A DNA stretch of 64,000 nt, from contig NZ_WOFH01000019.1 of the NCBI RefSeq assembly GCF_009733595.1, forward strand, positions 1-64,000, written 5' to 3'. Below, piece after piece: positions 1 to 8,818 of this stretch (its first letter is position 1; each line of letters opens with the position of its first letter). The notes under the pieces are model-generated. The model did not search any database, was not told where the DNA came from, and was given only the letters and a program-made list of their open reading frames with translations. The DNA comes from Actinomadura litoris (GTDB lineage Bacteria; Actinomycetota; Actinomycetes; Streptosporangiales; Streptosporangiaceae). Both the position numbers and the translations under genes were made by a program.

Positions 1-102
1 CGAGAGGGAAACACCCGGTCCCATCCCGAACCCGGAAGTTAAGCCTCTCAGCGCCGATGGTACTGCATGGGGGACTGTGTGGGAGAGTAGGACGCCGCCG
101 GA
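1..102 (+). rRNA. rrf: 5S ribosomal RNA, 3' part (5' end cut by window)
   Basis: The conserved 5S core is readable from the first base, including the cccgaacccggaagttaagc loop and the tggtactgcatggggg and gggagagtaggacgccgcc segments. About 15 bases of the 5' end, which pair with the last bases near 95-102, lie before the window. It is the last gene of an rRNA operon transcribed rightward; a terminator follows. Confidence 0.95.
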
Positions 103-116
103 CTCTTTGTAGGGAA

Positions 117-143
117 GGGCCCCGCCTTGTGGCGGGGCCCTTT
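117..143 (+). terminator. rrn operon terminator
   Basis: A perfect 10-bp GC stem (117-126 with 131-140) closes a ttgt loop and is followed by tttctcattt. It sits about 15 bases after the 5S gene and is a textbook intrinsic terminator for the rRNA operon. From 150 to 302 I see no gene or clear signal. Confidence 0.9.
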
Positions 144-302
144 CTCATTTCTGCGACTCGTGTCTCCGAAGCAACCTTGATGCAACGTTCCATGTGCAAG
201 AATTGGTCCTAGAGATAGGGCTGGTAACCATGGTCGCGCCGGTGCCACCCACACGAAACATGTACCGGCGCGGCCACCCGGTCCCCACCGTCCGGACCGC
301 CG

Positions 303-1055
303 CTATTCGCGGGGGCCCTCGATGTACCACTCGCGGCCCAGGAGCAGCCCGAACAGCGGGGTCGGGAGCCGCACCAGGACCCGCATGACGGCCGCGGTCC
401 TTCCGTCCCCCCGCACCTCGCTGCGGTGCGCGGCCAGCGCCGCCTGCTTCTGCTCGGCGAAGCGCCGGACGTCCACCCGGTGGGTGATGGCGGACGACGG
501 GCTGCCGACCGCGCGCAGTGCGGCGTCATCGAAGCGGAGAGGGATCCGCAGCAGGCGGATCAGCCGCACCAGGCGCATGACGTTGTCGTGCGGCATCGTC
601 GCCTCCCGCACGCGTTTCACGTCGGCCATCTCGGCGGCGCGCTTTCCGACCTCGTGCACCCTGACATGGTCGCGGTGGCCGTACCCGCCGTTGGGGTCGT
701 AGCTGAGCAGCATGTCGGCCTTCTCCTCGCGCAGCAGCGCGGCCAGGCGGGCGGCGGCCTCCTCGGGGTCGGCGCGGGCGAAGCGCGTCCGGTCCGGAGG
801 GTCGGGGTAGAGGAGCGGGCCGTGCCCGCTGTCCGCGTAGCCGAGGTGCTCCACGCGGTGGACGCCCAGGATGGCAGCGCTGGCGCGCAACTCGTCCAGC
901 CGTGGCGCGCCCTTGTCGGGGACGGGCCCCATCATGCCGTCGGTCGCCACGACCACCACGACCCGGTGCCCCTCGGCCGCGGCGCGGGCGAGGGTGCCGC
1001 CGGTCAGCAGTACCTCATCGTCGGGATGGGCGTGAAATGCCACGAGCGTCGCCAT
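303..1055 (-). CDS. PIG-L family (GlcNAc-PI de-N-acetylase type) deacetylase
   Basis: A 250-residue protein with the zinc-binding AHPDDE motif at residues 9-14 and a second metal motif (GYGHRDHVRVH) in the middle, as in the LmbE/PIG-L family that includes MshB and Mca of mycothiol metabolism. The family removes N-acetyl groups from GlcNAc-linked substrates; the actual substrate cannot be told from sequence. The in-frame reading continues upstream far beyond this point, but the Met directly before ATLVAFHAHPDDE fits the family N-terminus and lies 6 nt after a GATAAT box, so the message is probably leaderless. It is transcribed toward the rRNA operon and stands alone. The divergent neighbour is the pseudokinase gene. 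Confidence 0.85.
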   Translation of the reverse strand: MATLVAFHAHPDDEVLLTGGTLARAAAEGHRVVVVVATDGMMGPVPDKGAPRLDELRASAAILGVHRVEHLGYADSGHGPLLYPDPPDRTRFARADPEEAAARLAALLREEKADMLLSYDPNGGYGHRDHVRVHEVGKRAAEMADVKRVREATMPHDNVMRLVRLIRLLRIPLRFDDAALRAVGSPSSAITHRVDVRRFAEQKQAALAAHRSEVRGDGRTAAVMRVLVRLPTPLFGLLLGREWYIEGPRE

Positions 1056-1061
1056 CAGAGC

Positions 1062-1067
1062 ATTATC
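1062..1067 (-). promoter_or_regulatory. -10 box of the PIG-L deacetylase gene (leaderless)
   Basis: On the minus strand GATAAT ends 6 nt before the ATG at 1055, so transcription should start at or next to the start codon. No Shine-Dalgarno sequence is present. The -35 is not clear. Confidence 0.45.
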
Positions 1068-1268
1068 GCGGCGTTGGTCCGTTGCGCGGTCTAAGTCGCC
1101 CGACGCGGTTCGATCTCGTAGAGTCCCTGGGGATCCGGCGTCGGGCACGTTCGCGGGCCGCGCTCCCGCTCCGCGCCGGGACGGCATGTCCTCGGCGGAC
1201 GTGTCGTCCTGGCATTGTGACCTATGCGTGGTTGCGGCCGGACCTGGGTGAACGGCAGGGTACAGGCC

Positions 1269-2579
1269 ATGACTTGGGACGTTCCGGGCTATTCCGTGGT
1301 GCGAGTCCTGAGGGAGGGGCCGGCGGGACGTGTCGCGGAGGCGGTGCGGGACGGGTTCGGGGAGCGGGTCCTGGTCCTGGACGGCGCCCCGGTCGTCCAG
1401 GACGAGGCGTGGGCCCTGACGCGGCTGCGCGACCCGCATGTGGTGCGCGTCCACGAGTACGTCGAGGCCCGGCGGGCGCTGGTCATGGAGTTCGTCGAGG
1501 GCGAATCGCTGGCTCGGCAGCTCGCCGGGGGGCCGATGGCGCCGGGCGCGGCGTTCCGGGTGCTGCGGGGGTGCCTGCTCGGGCTCGCCGCCGCCCATGA
1601 CGCCGGCCTCGTGCACCGGGACCTGTCCCCGGCGAACGTCCTGCTGGTGGGCGGTACCTGCAAGCTCACCGGGTTCGGGATCGAGGCTCCCGGGACGGAC
1701 GCCTTCACGGCGCCCGAGCGGAGGGCGGGGGAGTTCACGCCCGCCGGCGACCTGTACTCGGCGGCAGCGATCTTCTACGCGTGCCTGACCGGGCAGGCGC
1801 CCGGTGTCGTCCAGCTCGATCTGGTGCCGGAGCCGGCGCGCGGACTCGTCGCGCGGGGGCTGGCGCAGAACCCGATGGCGCGGCCGGGTTCCGCGCAGGC
1901 GTACGCGGCGCTGGTGGAGGCCGTCGCGCGGAACCAGTGGTCGCGGCCGAGCCCCCCGCAGCCGGTGTCCTCGGCACCGGTGCCCGAGGGCAGGCCGGGG
2001 CTCGCGCGTCCGATGGCCCTGGCCGTGGCGCTCGGGGTGGTCTGCGCGGGCGGCGGGTTCGGTGTCGGGAAGGCGGTCGGCGAGGACGAGCCGAAGCACG
2101 CGGCGCCCCCGGCCACGCACAAGGCCGTCCCGCAGGGGACGGGGCTCGCGCGCGGCAGGCTCGCGTACGCGGTCGGCAAGCAGAGGCTGGACGTGGCGCT
2201 GACCGTGACGCCCGCCGTCGTTCACGCGGGCAACACCGTCACCGTGAAGATGGCGGAGCGGCGGCGCGCGGGCTGCCCGCCCGTCCTGAAGTGGCGGATC
2301 GGGGACGGGCAGAGCGCGCTGTGGTCCTATCCGCGCTCCGCAGGGCTCCTTCCGGCGACCCGGGTCGGCACGCCGGTGAAGGCGGACGTGCGGCGCTCGC
2401 AGCCCCGGGTGTCGGCCAAGGGGTGCGAGCGGACGACGATCGTCCACAGCACCTACACGTTCACGGTCTCGCTGGCGCCGGGCGCCTACCTGCTGTCGCC
2501 CTGGAGCCCGCCGAGGGCGAAAGCGGTCGGGGCGCGGGCCGTGAGCAGGGGCCGCCTCCCCGTGCTGACCGTCAAGTAG
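1269..2579 (+). CDS. membrane-anchored serine/threonine protein kinase homologue, probably a pseudokinase
   Basis: A 436-residue protein with an N-terminal kinase fold (about 1-225), one transmembrane helix (about 248-268) and a C-terminal part predicted outside the membrane, the layout of actinobacterial PknB-type receptors. The catalytic loop HRDLSPAN is intact near residue 116, but the DFG motif reads GFG near 135, so the magnesium-binding Asp is gone, and the beta-3 strand (RVLVLDG, about residue 33) has no lysine. The P-loop is also weak (LREGPAGRV). Catalysis is therefore unlikely and a scaffolding or ligand-sensing role is more probable. I chose the ATG preceded by ggcagggtacaggcc; a longer reading starts at 1224. 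The C-terminal domain is not recognised. Confidence 0.8.
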   Translation: MTWDVPGYSVVRVLREGPAGRVAEAVRDGFGERVLVLDGAPVVQDEAWALTRLRDPHVVRVHEYVEARRALVMEFVEGESLARQLAGGPMAPGAAFRVLRGCLLGLAAAHDAGLVHRDLSPANVLLVGGTCKLTGFGIEAPGTDAFTAPERRAGEFTPAGDLYSAAAIFYACLTGQAPGVVQLDLVPEPARGLVARGLAQNPMARPGSAQAYAALVEAVARNQWSRPSPPQPVSSAPVPEGRPGLARPMALAVALGVVCAGGGFGVGKAVGEDEPKHAAPPATHKAVPQGTGLARGRLAYAVGKQRLDVALTVTPAVVHAGNTVTVKMAERRRAGCPPVLKWRIGDGQSALWSYPRSAGLLPATRVGTPVKADVRRSQPRVSAKGCERTTIVHSTYTFTVSLAPGAYLLSPWSPPRAKAVGARAVSRGRLPVLTVK

Positions 2580-2665
2580 GACGCGCGGGGGGCCGGAGGG
2601 CGACGCCGGGGCCGCCCGGAGATGTCCTTTCGGTGGATCGGGTTCGTCCACTCCCGGCCCGGCCG

Positions 2666-2671
2666 TAGGCT
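2666..2671 (+). promoter_or_regulatory. -10 box of murA (leaderless)
   Basis: TAGGCT lies 6 nt before the murA ATG at 2678 and no ribosome binding site is visible, which suggests a leaderless transcript. Confidence 0.45.
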
Positions 2672-2677
2672 TTCCGG

Positions 2678-3979
2678 ATGACCGACAAGTGGTGGGAGAT
2701 CGAGCCGTCGGGTCCGCTGCGCGGCGATGTGACCGTGCGAGGGGCCAAGAACGCGGTCAGCAAGCACATGGTCGCGGCGATGCTGGGCGCGGAGCCGAGC
2801 ACGATCCGCAACGCGCCGGACGTCGGCGAGGTCGGCATCACCGCGGGGATGCTGGAGCACGTCGGGATGGGCGTGGAGCGTTCCGGCGGCGAGGTCGTGA
2901 TCGTGCCGGGGCCCGTGGCGGACCCGAGCGTCGGCAAGGCGTTCACCGGTCTGAACCGCATCCCGATCCTGATGCTCGGCCCGCTCCTGCACCTGTCGGG
3001 GGAGGCGTTCGTCCCGCTGGTCGGCGGCGACCCGATCGGCCGCCGCCCGGTCGACTTCCACGTGGAGGCGCTGCGGGCGTTCGGCGCCGAGGTGACGATC
3101 GACGGCGACGGGATCCGCGCGCGGGCGTCGCGGCTCGTCGGGACGCGCGTCGACCTGCCCTACCCGAGCGTCGGCGCCACCGAGACGGTGCTGCTGGCGG
3201 CGGTGCGCGCCGAGGGCAAGACGGTCATCCGCAACGCCGCGACCGAGCCGGAGATCATCGAGCTGGCGCTGTTCCTCCAGCGGATGGGCGCGCGGATCTC
3301 CTTCGCGCCCGACCGGCGGATCGTGGTCGAGGGCGTCGAGCGGCTCGGCGGCGCGCAGACGCGGCTGGCGGGCGACCGTATCGAGGCGTTCTCCTACCTG
3401 GTCGCGGGTCTGGTCACGGGCGGGGAGGTGCGGGTGCACGGCTGCCCGCAGGACCGGCTCGTCACCGCGATCACCACGCTGACCGGGATGGGCGCCCGGT
3501 TCGAGATCACCGACGACTGGATCATGGCGTCGGCGCCGGACGGGCTGAGCCCCGCCGCCGTCCAGACCGACACCCACCCCGGGTTCGCGACGGACTGGCA
3601 GACACCGCTCATGGTGCTGTTCACGCAGGCGGACGGCATGTCGGTGCTGCACGAGACCGTGTACGAGAACCGGCTCGCCTACGTCCCGGCGCTGCAGAGC
3701 ATGGGCGCGGAGATCGAGGTGTACGACACCTGCCTCGGCGGCCCGGCGTGCCGCTACCACGACACGGCGGCGGTCCACTCGGCCGTGGTGCGCGGCGTGA
3801 GCAAGCTGCGCGGCGGCGATGTGACCATGCCCGACATCCGGGCGGGGTTCTCGGCGGTGCTCGCGGCGGCGGTGGCGGAAGGACCGTCCACGCTGCGCGG
3901 CGTGCACCACATCGAGCGCGGCTACCACCGTCCGGTGGAGCAGTTCCAGGCCCTGGGCCTGGCCCTGCGCGCCGGATAG
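2678..3979 (+). CDS. murA: UDP-N-acetylglucosamine 1-carboxyvinyltransferase (MurA type)
   Basis: MurA transfers enolpyruvate from PEP to UDP-GlcNAc, the first committed step of peptidoglycan synthesis in the cytoplasm. The 433-residue length is normal, and the substrate-binding GAKNAVSK motif is at residues 22-29. The active-site loop reads GGDPIGRRPVDFH: Asp118 replaces the Cys (Cys115 in E. coli) that fosfomycin alkylates. Mycobacterial and chlamydial MurA carry the same change and are naturally fosfomycin-resistant. Parts of the protein differ from standard MurA (for example GFATDWQTPLMVLFTQADG in place of the usual TDMQAQ region), so it may be the second, divergent actinobacterial paralogue and not the main housekeeping copy. 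It is monocistronic and probably leaderless. Confidence 0.88.
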   Translation: MTDKWWEIEPSGPLRGDVTVRGAKNAVSKHMVAAMLGAEPSTIRNAPDVGEVGITAGMLEHVGMGVERSGGEVVIVPGPVADPSVGKAFTGLNRIPILMLGPLLHLSGEAFVPLVGGDPIGRRPVDFHVEALRAFGAEVTIDGDGIRARASRLVGTRVDLPYPSVGATETVLLAAVRAEGKTVIRNAATEPEIIELALFLQRMGARISFAPDRRIVVEGVERLGGAQTRLAGDRIEAFSYLVAGLVTGGEVRVHGCPQDRLVTAITTLTGMGARFEITDDWIMASAPDGLSPAAVQTDTHPGFATDWQTPLMVLFTQADGMSVLHETVYENRLAYVPALQSMGAEIEVYDTCLGGPACRYHDTAAVHSAVVRGVSKLRGGDVTMPDIRAGFSAVLAAAVAEGPSTLRGVHHIERGYHRPVEQFQALGLALRAG

Positions 3980-3997
3980 GGCCGCGCGGGCGGCGGC

Positions 3998-4531
3998 TCA
4001 GCGGGGCGGGTTCGCGGTCGTCCGGGGCCAGGTGAAGGTGAGGGAGCCGCCGACGGGGACGGCGCGCCAGAGCGGGGCGGCCGCGTCGAGGCGGTCGAGG
4101 ACGCGGCCGATCTTGGCGATGTCCTCCTCCGGGATGTGCCTGCGCTCGGCCCCTTCGGGGGGACGGGCGCCCGCGCGGCGCCTCCAGGCGATGTCGCAGA
4201 TGCTCGCGAAGTGCTCGGAGGTGGCCATGTCGGCGTGGTGGCCCCGGCGCAGCGCCGCCTCGCGCCTGTTCAGCCTGCGCTGCGCGCGGGCGCGGCGGCG
4301 CCGGTCGCCGGGGGCCTCGACCGTCTCGCGGAAGCTCCCGCCGCCCGCCAGCGCCCGCCCGTACACGGCGTGCGCCAGTCCCAGCTCCGCCTCGACCATG
4401 TAGTGGACGAGGTCGTGCGGGATGTCCTCGTCGTAGCCGGGGGCCGGGTCCATGCGGCGTGGCGCCCGGCCGGGCAGGGTGACGACGGTCGCGTAGCCGC
4501 GCTCCCCGGTCCGTTCGAAGCTCACGTCCAT
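3998..4531 (-). CDS. conserved hypothetical protein
   Basis: A 177-residue soluble protein without signal peptide or membrane helix. The N-terminal half has MDPAPGYDEDIPHDLVHYMVEAELGL, a pattern I associate with an uncharacterised actinobacterial family; the middle is strongly basic (RRRRARAQRRLNRREAALRR) and the C-terminus has a short beta-like stretch (GGSLTFTWP). No catalytic motif is evident. It ends 18 bases from the end of murA, convergently. Function unknown. Confidence 0.65.
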   Translation of the reverse strand: MDVSFERTGERGYATVVTLPGRAPRRMDPAPGYDEDIPHDLVHYMVEAELGLAHAVYGRALAGGGSFRETVEAPGDRRRRARAQRRLNRREAALRRGHHADMATSEHFASICDIAWRRRAGARPPEGAERRHIPEEDIAKIGRVLDRLDAAAPLWRAVPVGGSLTFTWPRTTANPPR

Positions 4532-4589
4532 GGCGGCAGGCTAGGCGGGCGCCCCCGCCGGACGCACCCGGTTTTCCGGGGCGGGTGCC

Positions 4590-6095
4590 TCAGGCTCCGC
4601 AGTGGCCGGACGCGGGGAGCCTGCCGGTGATGAGGTAGTCGGTCTCCGCCCGGCGGGCGCAGGCGGAGTTGAAGTACGCGGTGTGGCCGGTGAGGTCGGC
4701 GACGAGCAGTCCGCTGCCGTCGATCTGGCGGTGCATGCCCTGCGCCCAGACCAGCGGCGTGGACGGGTCGTCCCGGGTGCTGGCCACCAGGATCGGCGGC
4801 GCGCCCACGACCCGCTCCCGGGTCCACGGGTTGGCCGGGGGCACCGGCCAGTCCGCGCACAGGAGCGTCATCAGCCATGCCTCCGAGGCGCCGCCGGTGT
4901 GCGGGGCCAGGGCGCGCGCCTTCCTCAGCCGGGCGGCGGCGTCGCCGTAGCCGCGCAGTCGCGGCGGGAAGTCGTGGCAGCCCACCGCGGCGTAGGCGTC
5001 CTGGGGCTGGCCGACGGAGGAGTTGTCGGCCAGCAGGGACGCGTCGCCCGCCCGTGCCTCGGCGAGCGCTCTGCCCAGCTCCGGCCAGGTCGACGGCAGC
5101 AGGGAGCTGGTCGGCCCGAGCAGCAGCAGGTTGGGCAGGACCATCCGGATCGCGTCGGCGTTCACCGTGGTCGGGCCGCCGGCGGCGTGCGGCGCCGGGA
5201 TCGGCGTGCGCGCGGCCCGGGCCAGCAGGCCGTCCCAGACGGCGGTCACGTCCTGGCCGTGCAGCGCGCACGACGCCGTCGTGCCGCACCAGCGGGCGAA
5301 CTGGCCGAACACCTTCGACAGCGCCGAGGACTCCTGGTCGAGGAACGCATACGGGCCGACCGCGTGGTCCACCGCGCCGTCGAGCACCATGGTCCGGACG
5401 CGGCGCGGGTACAGGCGGGCGTAGGTCTGGCCGAGGAAGCTCCCGTAGGACAGGCCGAGGAAGCTGATCCGCTGTTCTCCGAGCGCGGTGCGGATCGCGT
5501 CCATGTCGCGGGCCGCGCTCACGGTGTCGACGTGCGCGAGCAGATCGGGCCGGGACCCCGCGGCGCACGAGGCGCCGTAGGCGGCGCTCTGCCGCTTGAT
5601 CGCGGTGAACTGCGCTTTGGAGCGGGGGAACACCGCGACGTCGGGGGACAGGGCCGCGCCCGCGCACGTCACCGGGGTGCTGTCGCCCACGCCGCGCGGG
5701 TCGAAGCCGACGATGTCGAAACGCCGCTGGAGGTCGGCGGGCATCTGCTGGCGCCCCCTGAGGGCGATCACCGCGGCGCCCGGCCCGCCGGGGCCGCCGG
5801 GGTTGAACAGCATCGACCCGAGCCGGTGCTCGCGGTCCTGCGCGGGCAGCCGCGACAGGCGCAGGGAGATCTTCGGGCCGTCCGGATCGGCCCACGACAG
5901 CGGCACCTGGATGTCCGCGCACTCCGCCGGGCTCGGCTCCCCGTAGGCGCACTCGCCCCACTGCGGCGCTGCCGCCGCCCAGGGAGCCCCGCCGGGCGGC
6001 GCCGCCGCCGCGACGCTCCCCCCGAGCGCGCCCGCGCCCGCGGCCACCGCCGCCAGTCCCGCGACCCCGCGCGCCATCCACCGTGATCTCATCAT
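4590..6095 (-). CDS. secreted alpha/beta-hydrolase, TAP-like (tripeptidyl aminopeptidase family)
   Basis: A 501-residue exported hydrolase. The first 33 or so residues form a signal peptide (basic start, Ala/Gly-rich core, AAAAPP cleavage region). The alpha/beta-hydrolase fold has an oxyanion HG-like NPGGPGGPG segment, the nucleophile elbow GLSYGSFLG (Ser216), an Asp in STRDDPSTPL and a His in GHTAYFNS near the C-terminus, which is the TAP-like C-terminal domain. Related Streptomyces enzymes (SlpD/SlpE, tripeptidyl aminopeptidase) release peptides from protein N-termini; the substrate here is unknown. TAGCGT stands 7 nt before the ATG and there is no ribosome binding site, so the message is probably leaderless. 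Confidence 0.85.
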   Translation of the reverse strand: MMRSRWMARGVAGLAAVAAGAGALGGSVAAAAPPGGAPWAAAAPQWGECAYGEPSPAECADIQVPLSWADPDGPKISLRLSRLPAQDREHRLGSMLFNPGGPGGPGAAVIALRGRQQMPADLQRRFDIVGFDPRGVGDSTPVTCAGAALSPDVAVFPRSKAQFTAIKRQSAAYGASCAAGSRPDLLAHVDTVSAARDMDAIRTALGEQRISFLGLSYGSFLGQTYARLYPRRVRTMVLDGAVDHAVGPYAFLDQESSALSKVFGQFARWCGTTASCALHGQDVTAVWDGLLARAARTPIPAPHAAGGPTTVNADAIRMVLPNLLLLGPTSSLLPSTWPELGRALAEARAGDASLLADNSSVGQPQDAYAAVGCHDFPPRLRGYGDAAARLRKARALAPHTGGASEAWLMTLLCADWPVPPANPWTRERVVGAPPILVASTRDDPSTPLVWAQGMHRQIDGSGLLVADLTGHTAYFNSACARRAETDYLITGRLPASGHCGA

Positions 6096-6102
6096 GCGGC
6101 CG

Positions 6103-6108
6103 ACGCTA
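6103..6108 (-). promoter_or_regulatory. -10 box of the TAP-like hydrolase gene (leaderless)
   Basis: On the minus strand TAGCGT ends 7 nt before the ATG at 6095. Confidence 0.4.
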
Positions 6109-6241
6109 ATCCAGCGGGCCTCCGCCGATCGTCAGCCTTCGGTCCGATGGCCGGTCATACGATTGGATGACGCCGCGTCCGGCACCGGTGATTCGGCGGT
6201 GAGCGGCGGACGCGCGCGGGCGGATCCGGTATGTATGGAGT

Positions 6242-6988
6242 GTGATCGATCCCTCCGGGCCGTTGCCGAAGTACCTCCAGCTTCGGGCCATCCTGGTCGA
6301 CCTGATCGAGCAGAACCGGTTGCCGGTCGACGCCGCAGTCCCGTCCGAGCGGGAGCTGTGCCGCCGGTTCGGGGTGTCGCGGATGACGGTGCGGCAGGCG
6401 GTCGACCAGCTCGTCGCCGAGGACCGGCTCCGCCGCATCCCCGGCAAGGGCACGTTCGTCGCGCGCCCCAAGGTGCAGATGCCGAAGGAGCTGGTCTCCT
6501 TCACCGAGGACATGCGCTCGCGCGGCATGCGGCCCGGGTCGGTGGACCTCGCGTCCCGCACGGTCGAGGCCGACGCGCGGCTCGCGCGGTTCTTCGGCGC
6601 CGCGCCGGGGGTGAGCGTGCACGTCCTGGAGCGGCTGCGGCTGGCCGACGGCGAGCCGATGGCGGTGGAGCGCTCCCACATCCTGGCGTCGGTCGCGCCG
6701 GGCCTGTTCGAGCGCCGCCCGCCCGACACGTCCCTGTTCGACGCGCTGGAACGCGGATACGGCATCGTGATGGACGCGGGGGAGCAGACCATCGAGGCGG
6801 GCCCGGCGGGCGCCGCCGACGCGCGCCTGCTGGCGATCCCGCCGGGCGCGACGGTGTTCCTCCTGCGGCAGCGGACGTTCAGCCGGGGCCTGTGCGTCGA
6901 GGTCGCGCTGGCCACCTACCGGGCCGACCGGTACCGCATCCATCTCGGTCTGGAGCCGCCGCGCAGGCCCGCCTCCGGGCTCCGCTGA
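6242..6988 (+). CDS. GntR family transcriptional regulator, HutC/UTRA subfamily
   Basis: A 248-residue DNA-binding regulator. Residues 1-75 form the winged helix (PKYLQLRAILVDLIEQ, then PSERELCRRFGVSRMTVRQAV and the wing GKGTFVARP); residues 85-240 are a UTRA effector domain as in DasR, NagR or HutC, which bind small molecules such as phosphorylated amino sugars or urocanate. The effector is not deducible. The start is GTG; its only GGAG lies 1 nt upstream, too close to be used, so initiation may be leaderless or the start may be misplaced slightly. It stands alone between a divergent hydrolase and the acyl-CoA synthetase gene 103 bases downstream, either of which might be a target. Confidence 0.88.
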   Translation: MIDPSGPLPKYLQLRAILVDLIEQNRLPVDAAVPSERELCRRFGVSRMTVRQAVDQLVAEDRLRRIPGKGTFVARPKVQMPKELVSFTEDMRSRGMRPGSVDLASRTVEADARLARFFGAAPGVSVHVLERLRLADGEPMAVERSHILASVAPGLFERRPPDTSLFDALERGYGIVMDAGEQTIEAGPAGAADARLLAIPPGATVFLLRQRTFSRGLCVEVALATYRADRYRIHLGLEPPRRPASGLR

Positions 6989-7091
6989 GGACCCGGGACG
7001 CCGCCCCGCCCCGCGTGAGAGCCTGGAGACGTAGATCACATTCGGGCCGGGGCGGCGGACGTCCCCGGCCGACGGCACCGGAGGACCGCAC

Positions 7092-8693
7092 ATGGACAAC
7101 GGCCCGGGTCACACCTCGCTCACCCCGCTCGCCTTCCTCGGAAGGTCGGCGGAGGTGTTCCCCGGCAAGACCGCCTATATCCACGGCGACCTCCGCGTCG
7201 GCTACGCGGAGTTCGCGCGGCAGGTCACGCGGGCCGCGCACGCCCTGCGGGCCCTCGGTGTCGGGCCGGGCGACCGGGTCGCCTATCTCGCGCCGAACAT
7301 CCCGGAACTGCTCGTCGCGCACTTCGCGGTGCCGCTGGCGGGCGGCGTGCTGGTGGCGATCAACACGCGGCTGGCGGCGGAGGAGGTCCGCCACATCCTC
7401 GCCCACTCGGGCGCGAAGGCGCTGGTCGTGGACGCGGCGCTGCACCCGGTCGTCGCTCCCCTGGCGGGCGGCCTGCCGCGGGTGGTCACGGTGCCCGCGG
7501 CCGGCGCGGAACCCGACCCGTCCGTCGGCGGGCTCGGCTACGAGGAGTTCCTCGCGGGCGGCTCCGACGACCCGCTGCCATGGGAGGTGGACGACGAGAA
7601 CGCGGCCATCTCCATCAACTACACCTCCGGCACCACGGGACGTCCGAAGGGCGTCGTCTACACCCATCGCGGCGCGTACCTGAACGGGCTCGGCGAGGTC
7701 CTGCACTCGCGGCACACGCCCGAGAGCGTCTACCTGTGGACGCTGCCGATGTTCCACTGCAACGGCTGGTGCACGCCCTGGGGCCTCGTCGCGATCGGCG
7801 GGACGCAGGTGTGCCTGCGCGCCGTCGTCCCGGCGGAGATCTGGCGGATCGTCGACGCCGAGGGCGTCACGCACCTCAACGGCGCCCCGACCGTCCTGGT
7901 GGGCATCGCCAACGCGCCCGAGGCGCATCCGCTGGAGCGCCCGCTCGTCGTCACCACGGCGGGCGCGCCGCCGAGTCCCACGATCATCGGGCAGATGGAG
8001 GCGCTCGGCGCGCGGATCGTCCACGTGTACGGGCTGACGGAGACCTACGGCCCCTACTCGGTGTGCGAGCCGCAGCCCGGCTGGGCGGGGCTGGCGGCGC
8101 CCGAGCGGGCGCGGCTGCTGGCCCGGCAGGGCGTCGGCATGATCCAGACCGACGGGCTGCGCGTCGTCGACGACGACATGAACGACGTCCCGGCCGACGG
8201 GGAGACCCTCGGCGAGATCGTCATGCGCGGCAACAACGTCATGAAGGGCTACCACCGCGACGCGGAGGCGACCGCGACCGCGTTCCGGGGCGGCTGGTTC
8301 CACTCTGGCGACCTCGGCGTCCGCCACCCCGACGGCTACGTCGAGCTGCGCGACCGGTCCAAGGACATCATCATCTCCGGCGGCGAGAACATCTCGACCG
8401 TGGAGGTCGAGCGCGCGATCGACTCGCATCCGGCGGTGCTGGAGGTCGCGGTCGTCGCCGTCCCCGACGAGCGGTGGGGGGAGCGGCCGAAGGCGTTCGT
8501 CGTGCTGCGCGAGGGGTGTGCGGCCACCGGGGAGGAACTGGCCGACCACGTCCGGTTGACCCTCGCGCGGTTCAAGGCGCCCGACCGCGTCGAGTTCGTC
8601 GCGGCGCTGCCGAAGACCTCCACCGGGAAGATCCAGAAGTTCCAGCTCCGCGAGAAGGAGTGGGCCGGGCACGACCGGCGCGTCCAGGGCTGA
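7092..8693 (+). CDS. fatty-acyl-CoA synthetase (AMP-forming, medium/long-chain type)
   Basis: A 533-residue ANL-superfamily enzyme that activates a carboxylic acid to its CoA thioester through an acyl-adenylate. The P-loop YTSGTTGRPKGV is near residue 178, the adenine-binding YGLTET near 315, the A8 hinge segment GWFHSGDLGV and the A10 lysine in PKTSTGKIQKF close to the C-terminus (about 515). The MFHCNGW segment is typical of medium/long-chain members (AlkK/FadD3-like). Length is standard. It is preceded by gcaccggaggaccgcac, a good ribosome binding site. The chain length of the substrate is unknown. Confidence 0.88.
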   Translation: MDNGPGHTSLTPLAFLGRSAEVFPGKTAYIHGDLRVGYAEFARQVTRAAHALRALGVGPGDRVAYLAPNIPELLVAHFAVPLAGGVLVAINTRLAAEEVRHILAHSGAKALVVDAALHPVVAPLAGGLPRVVTVPAAGAEPDPSVGGLGYEEFLAGGSDDPLPWEVDDENAAISINYTSGTTGRPKGVVYTHRGAYLNGLGEVLHSRHTPESVYLWTLPMFHCNGWCTPWGLVAIGGTQVCLRAVVPAEIWRIVDAEGVTHLNGAPTVLVGIANAPEAHPLERPLVVTTAGAPPSPTIIGQMEALGARIVHVYGLTETYGPYSVCEPQPGWAGLAAPERARLLARQGVGMIQTDGLRVVDDDMNDVPADGETLGEIVMRGNNVMKGYHRDAEATATAFRGGWFHSGDLGVRHPDGYVELRDRSKDIIISGGENISTVEVERAIDSHPAVLEVAVVAVPDERWGERPKAFVVLREGCAATGEELADHVRLTLARFKAPDRVEFVAALPKTSTGKIQKFQLREKEWAGHDRRVQG

Positions 8694-8818
8694 TCCCCGG
8701 ATCAGCGGGGCCGCCGCTGTCCGGGGCCGGTCTGCGTCACGGCGCGTGAGGGTTCGCAGCGGGGGAAGGGGACGGGGGCGACGGGACGAGCCGGCCGCAG
8801 CGGCGAGAGGGGGAACCG

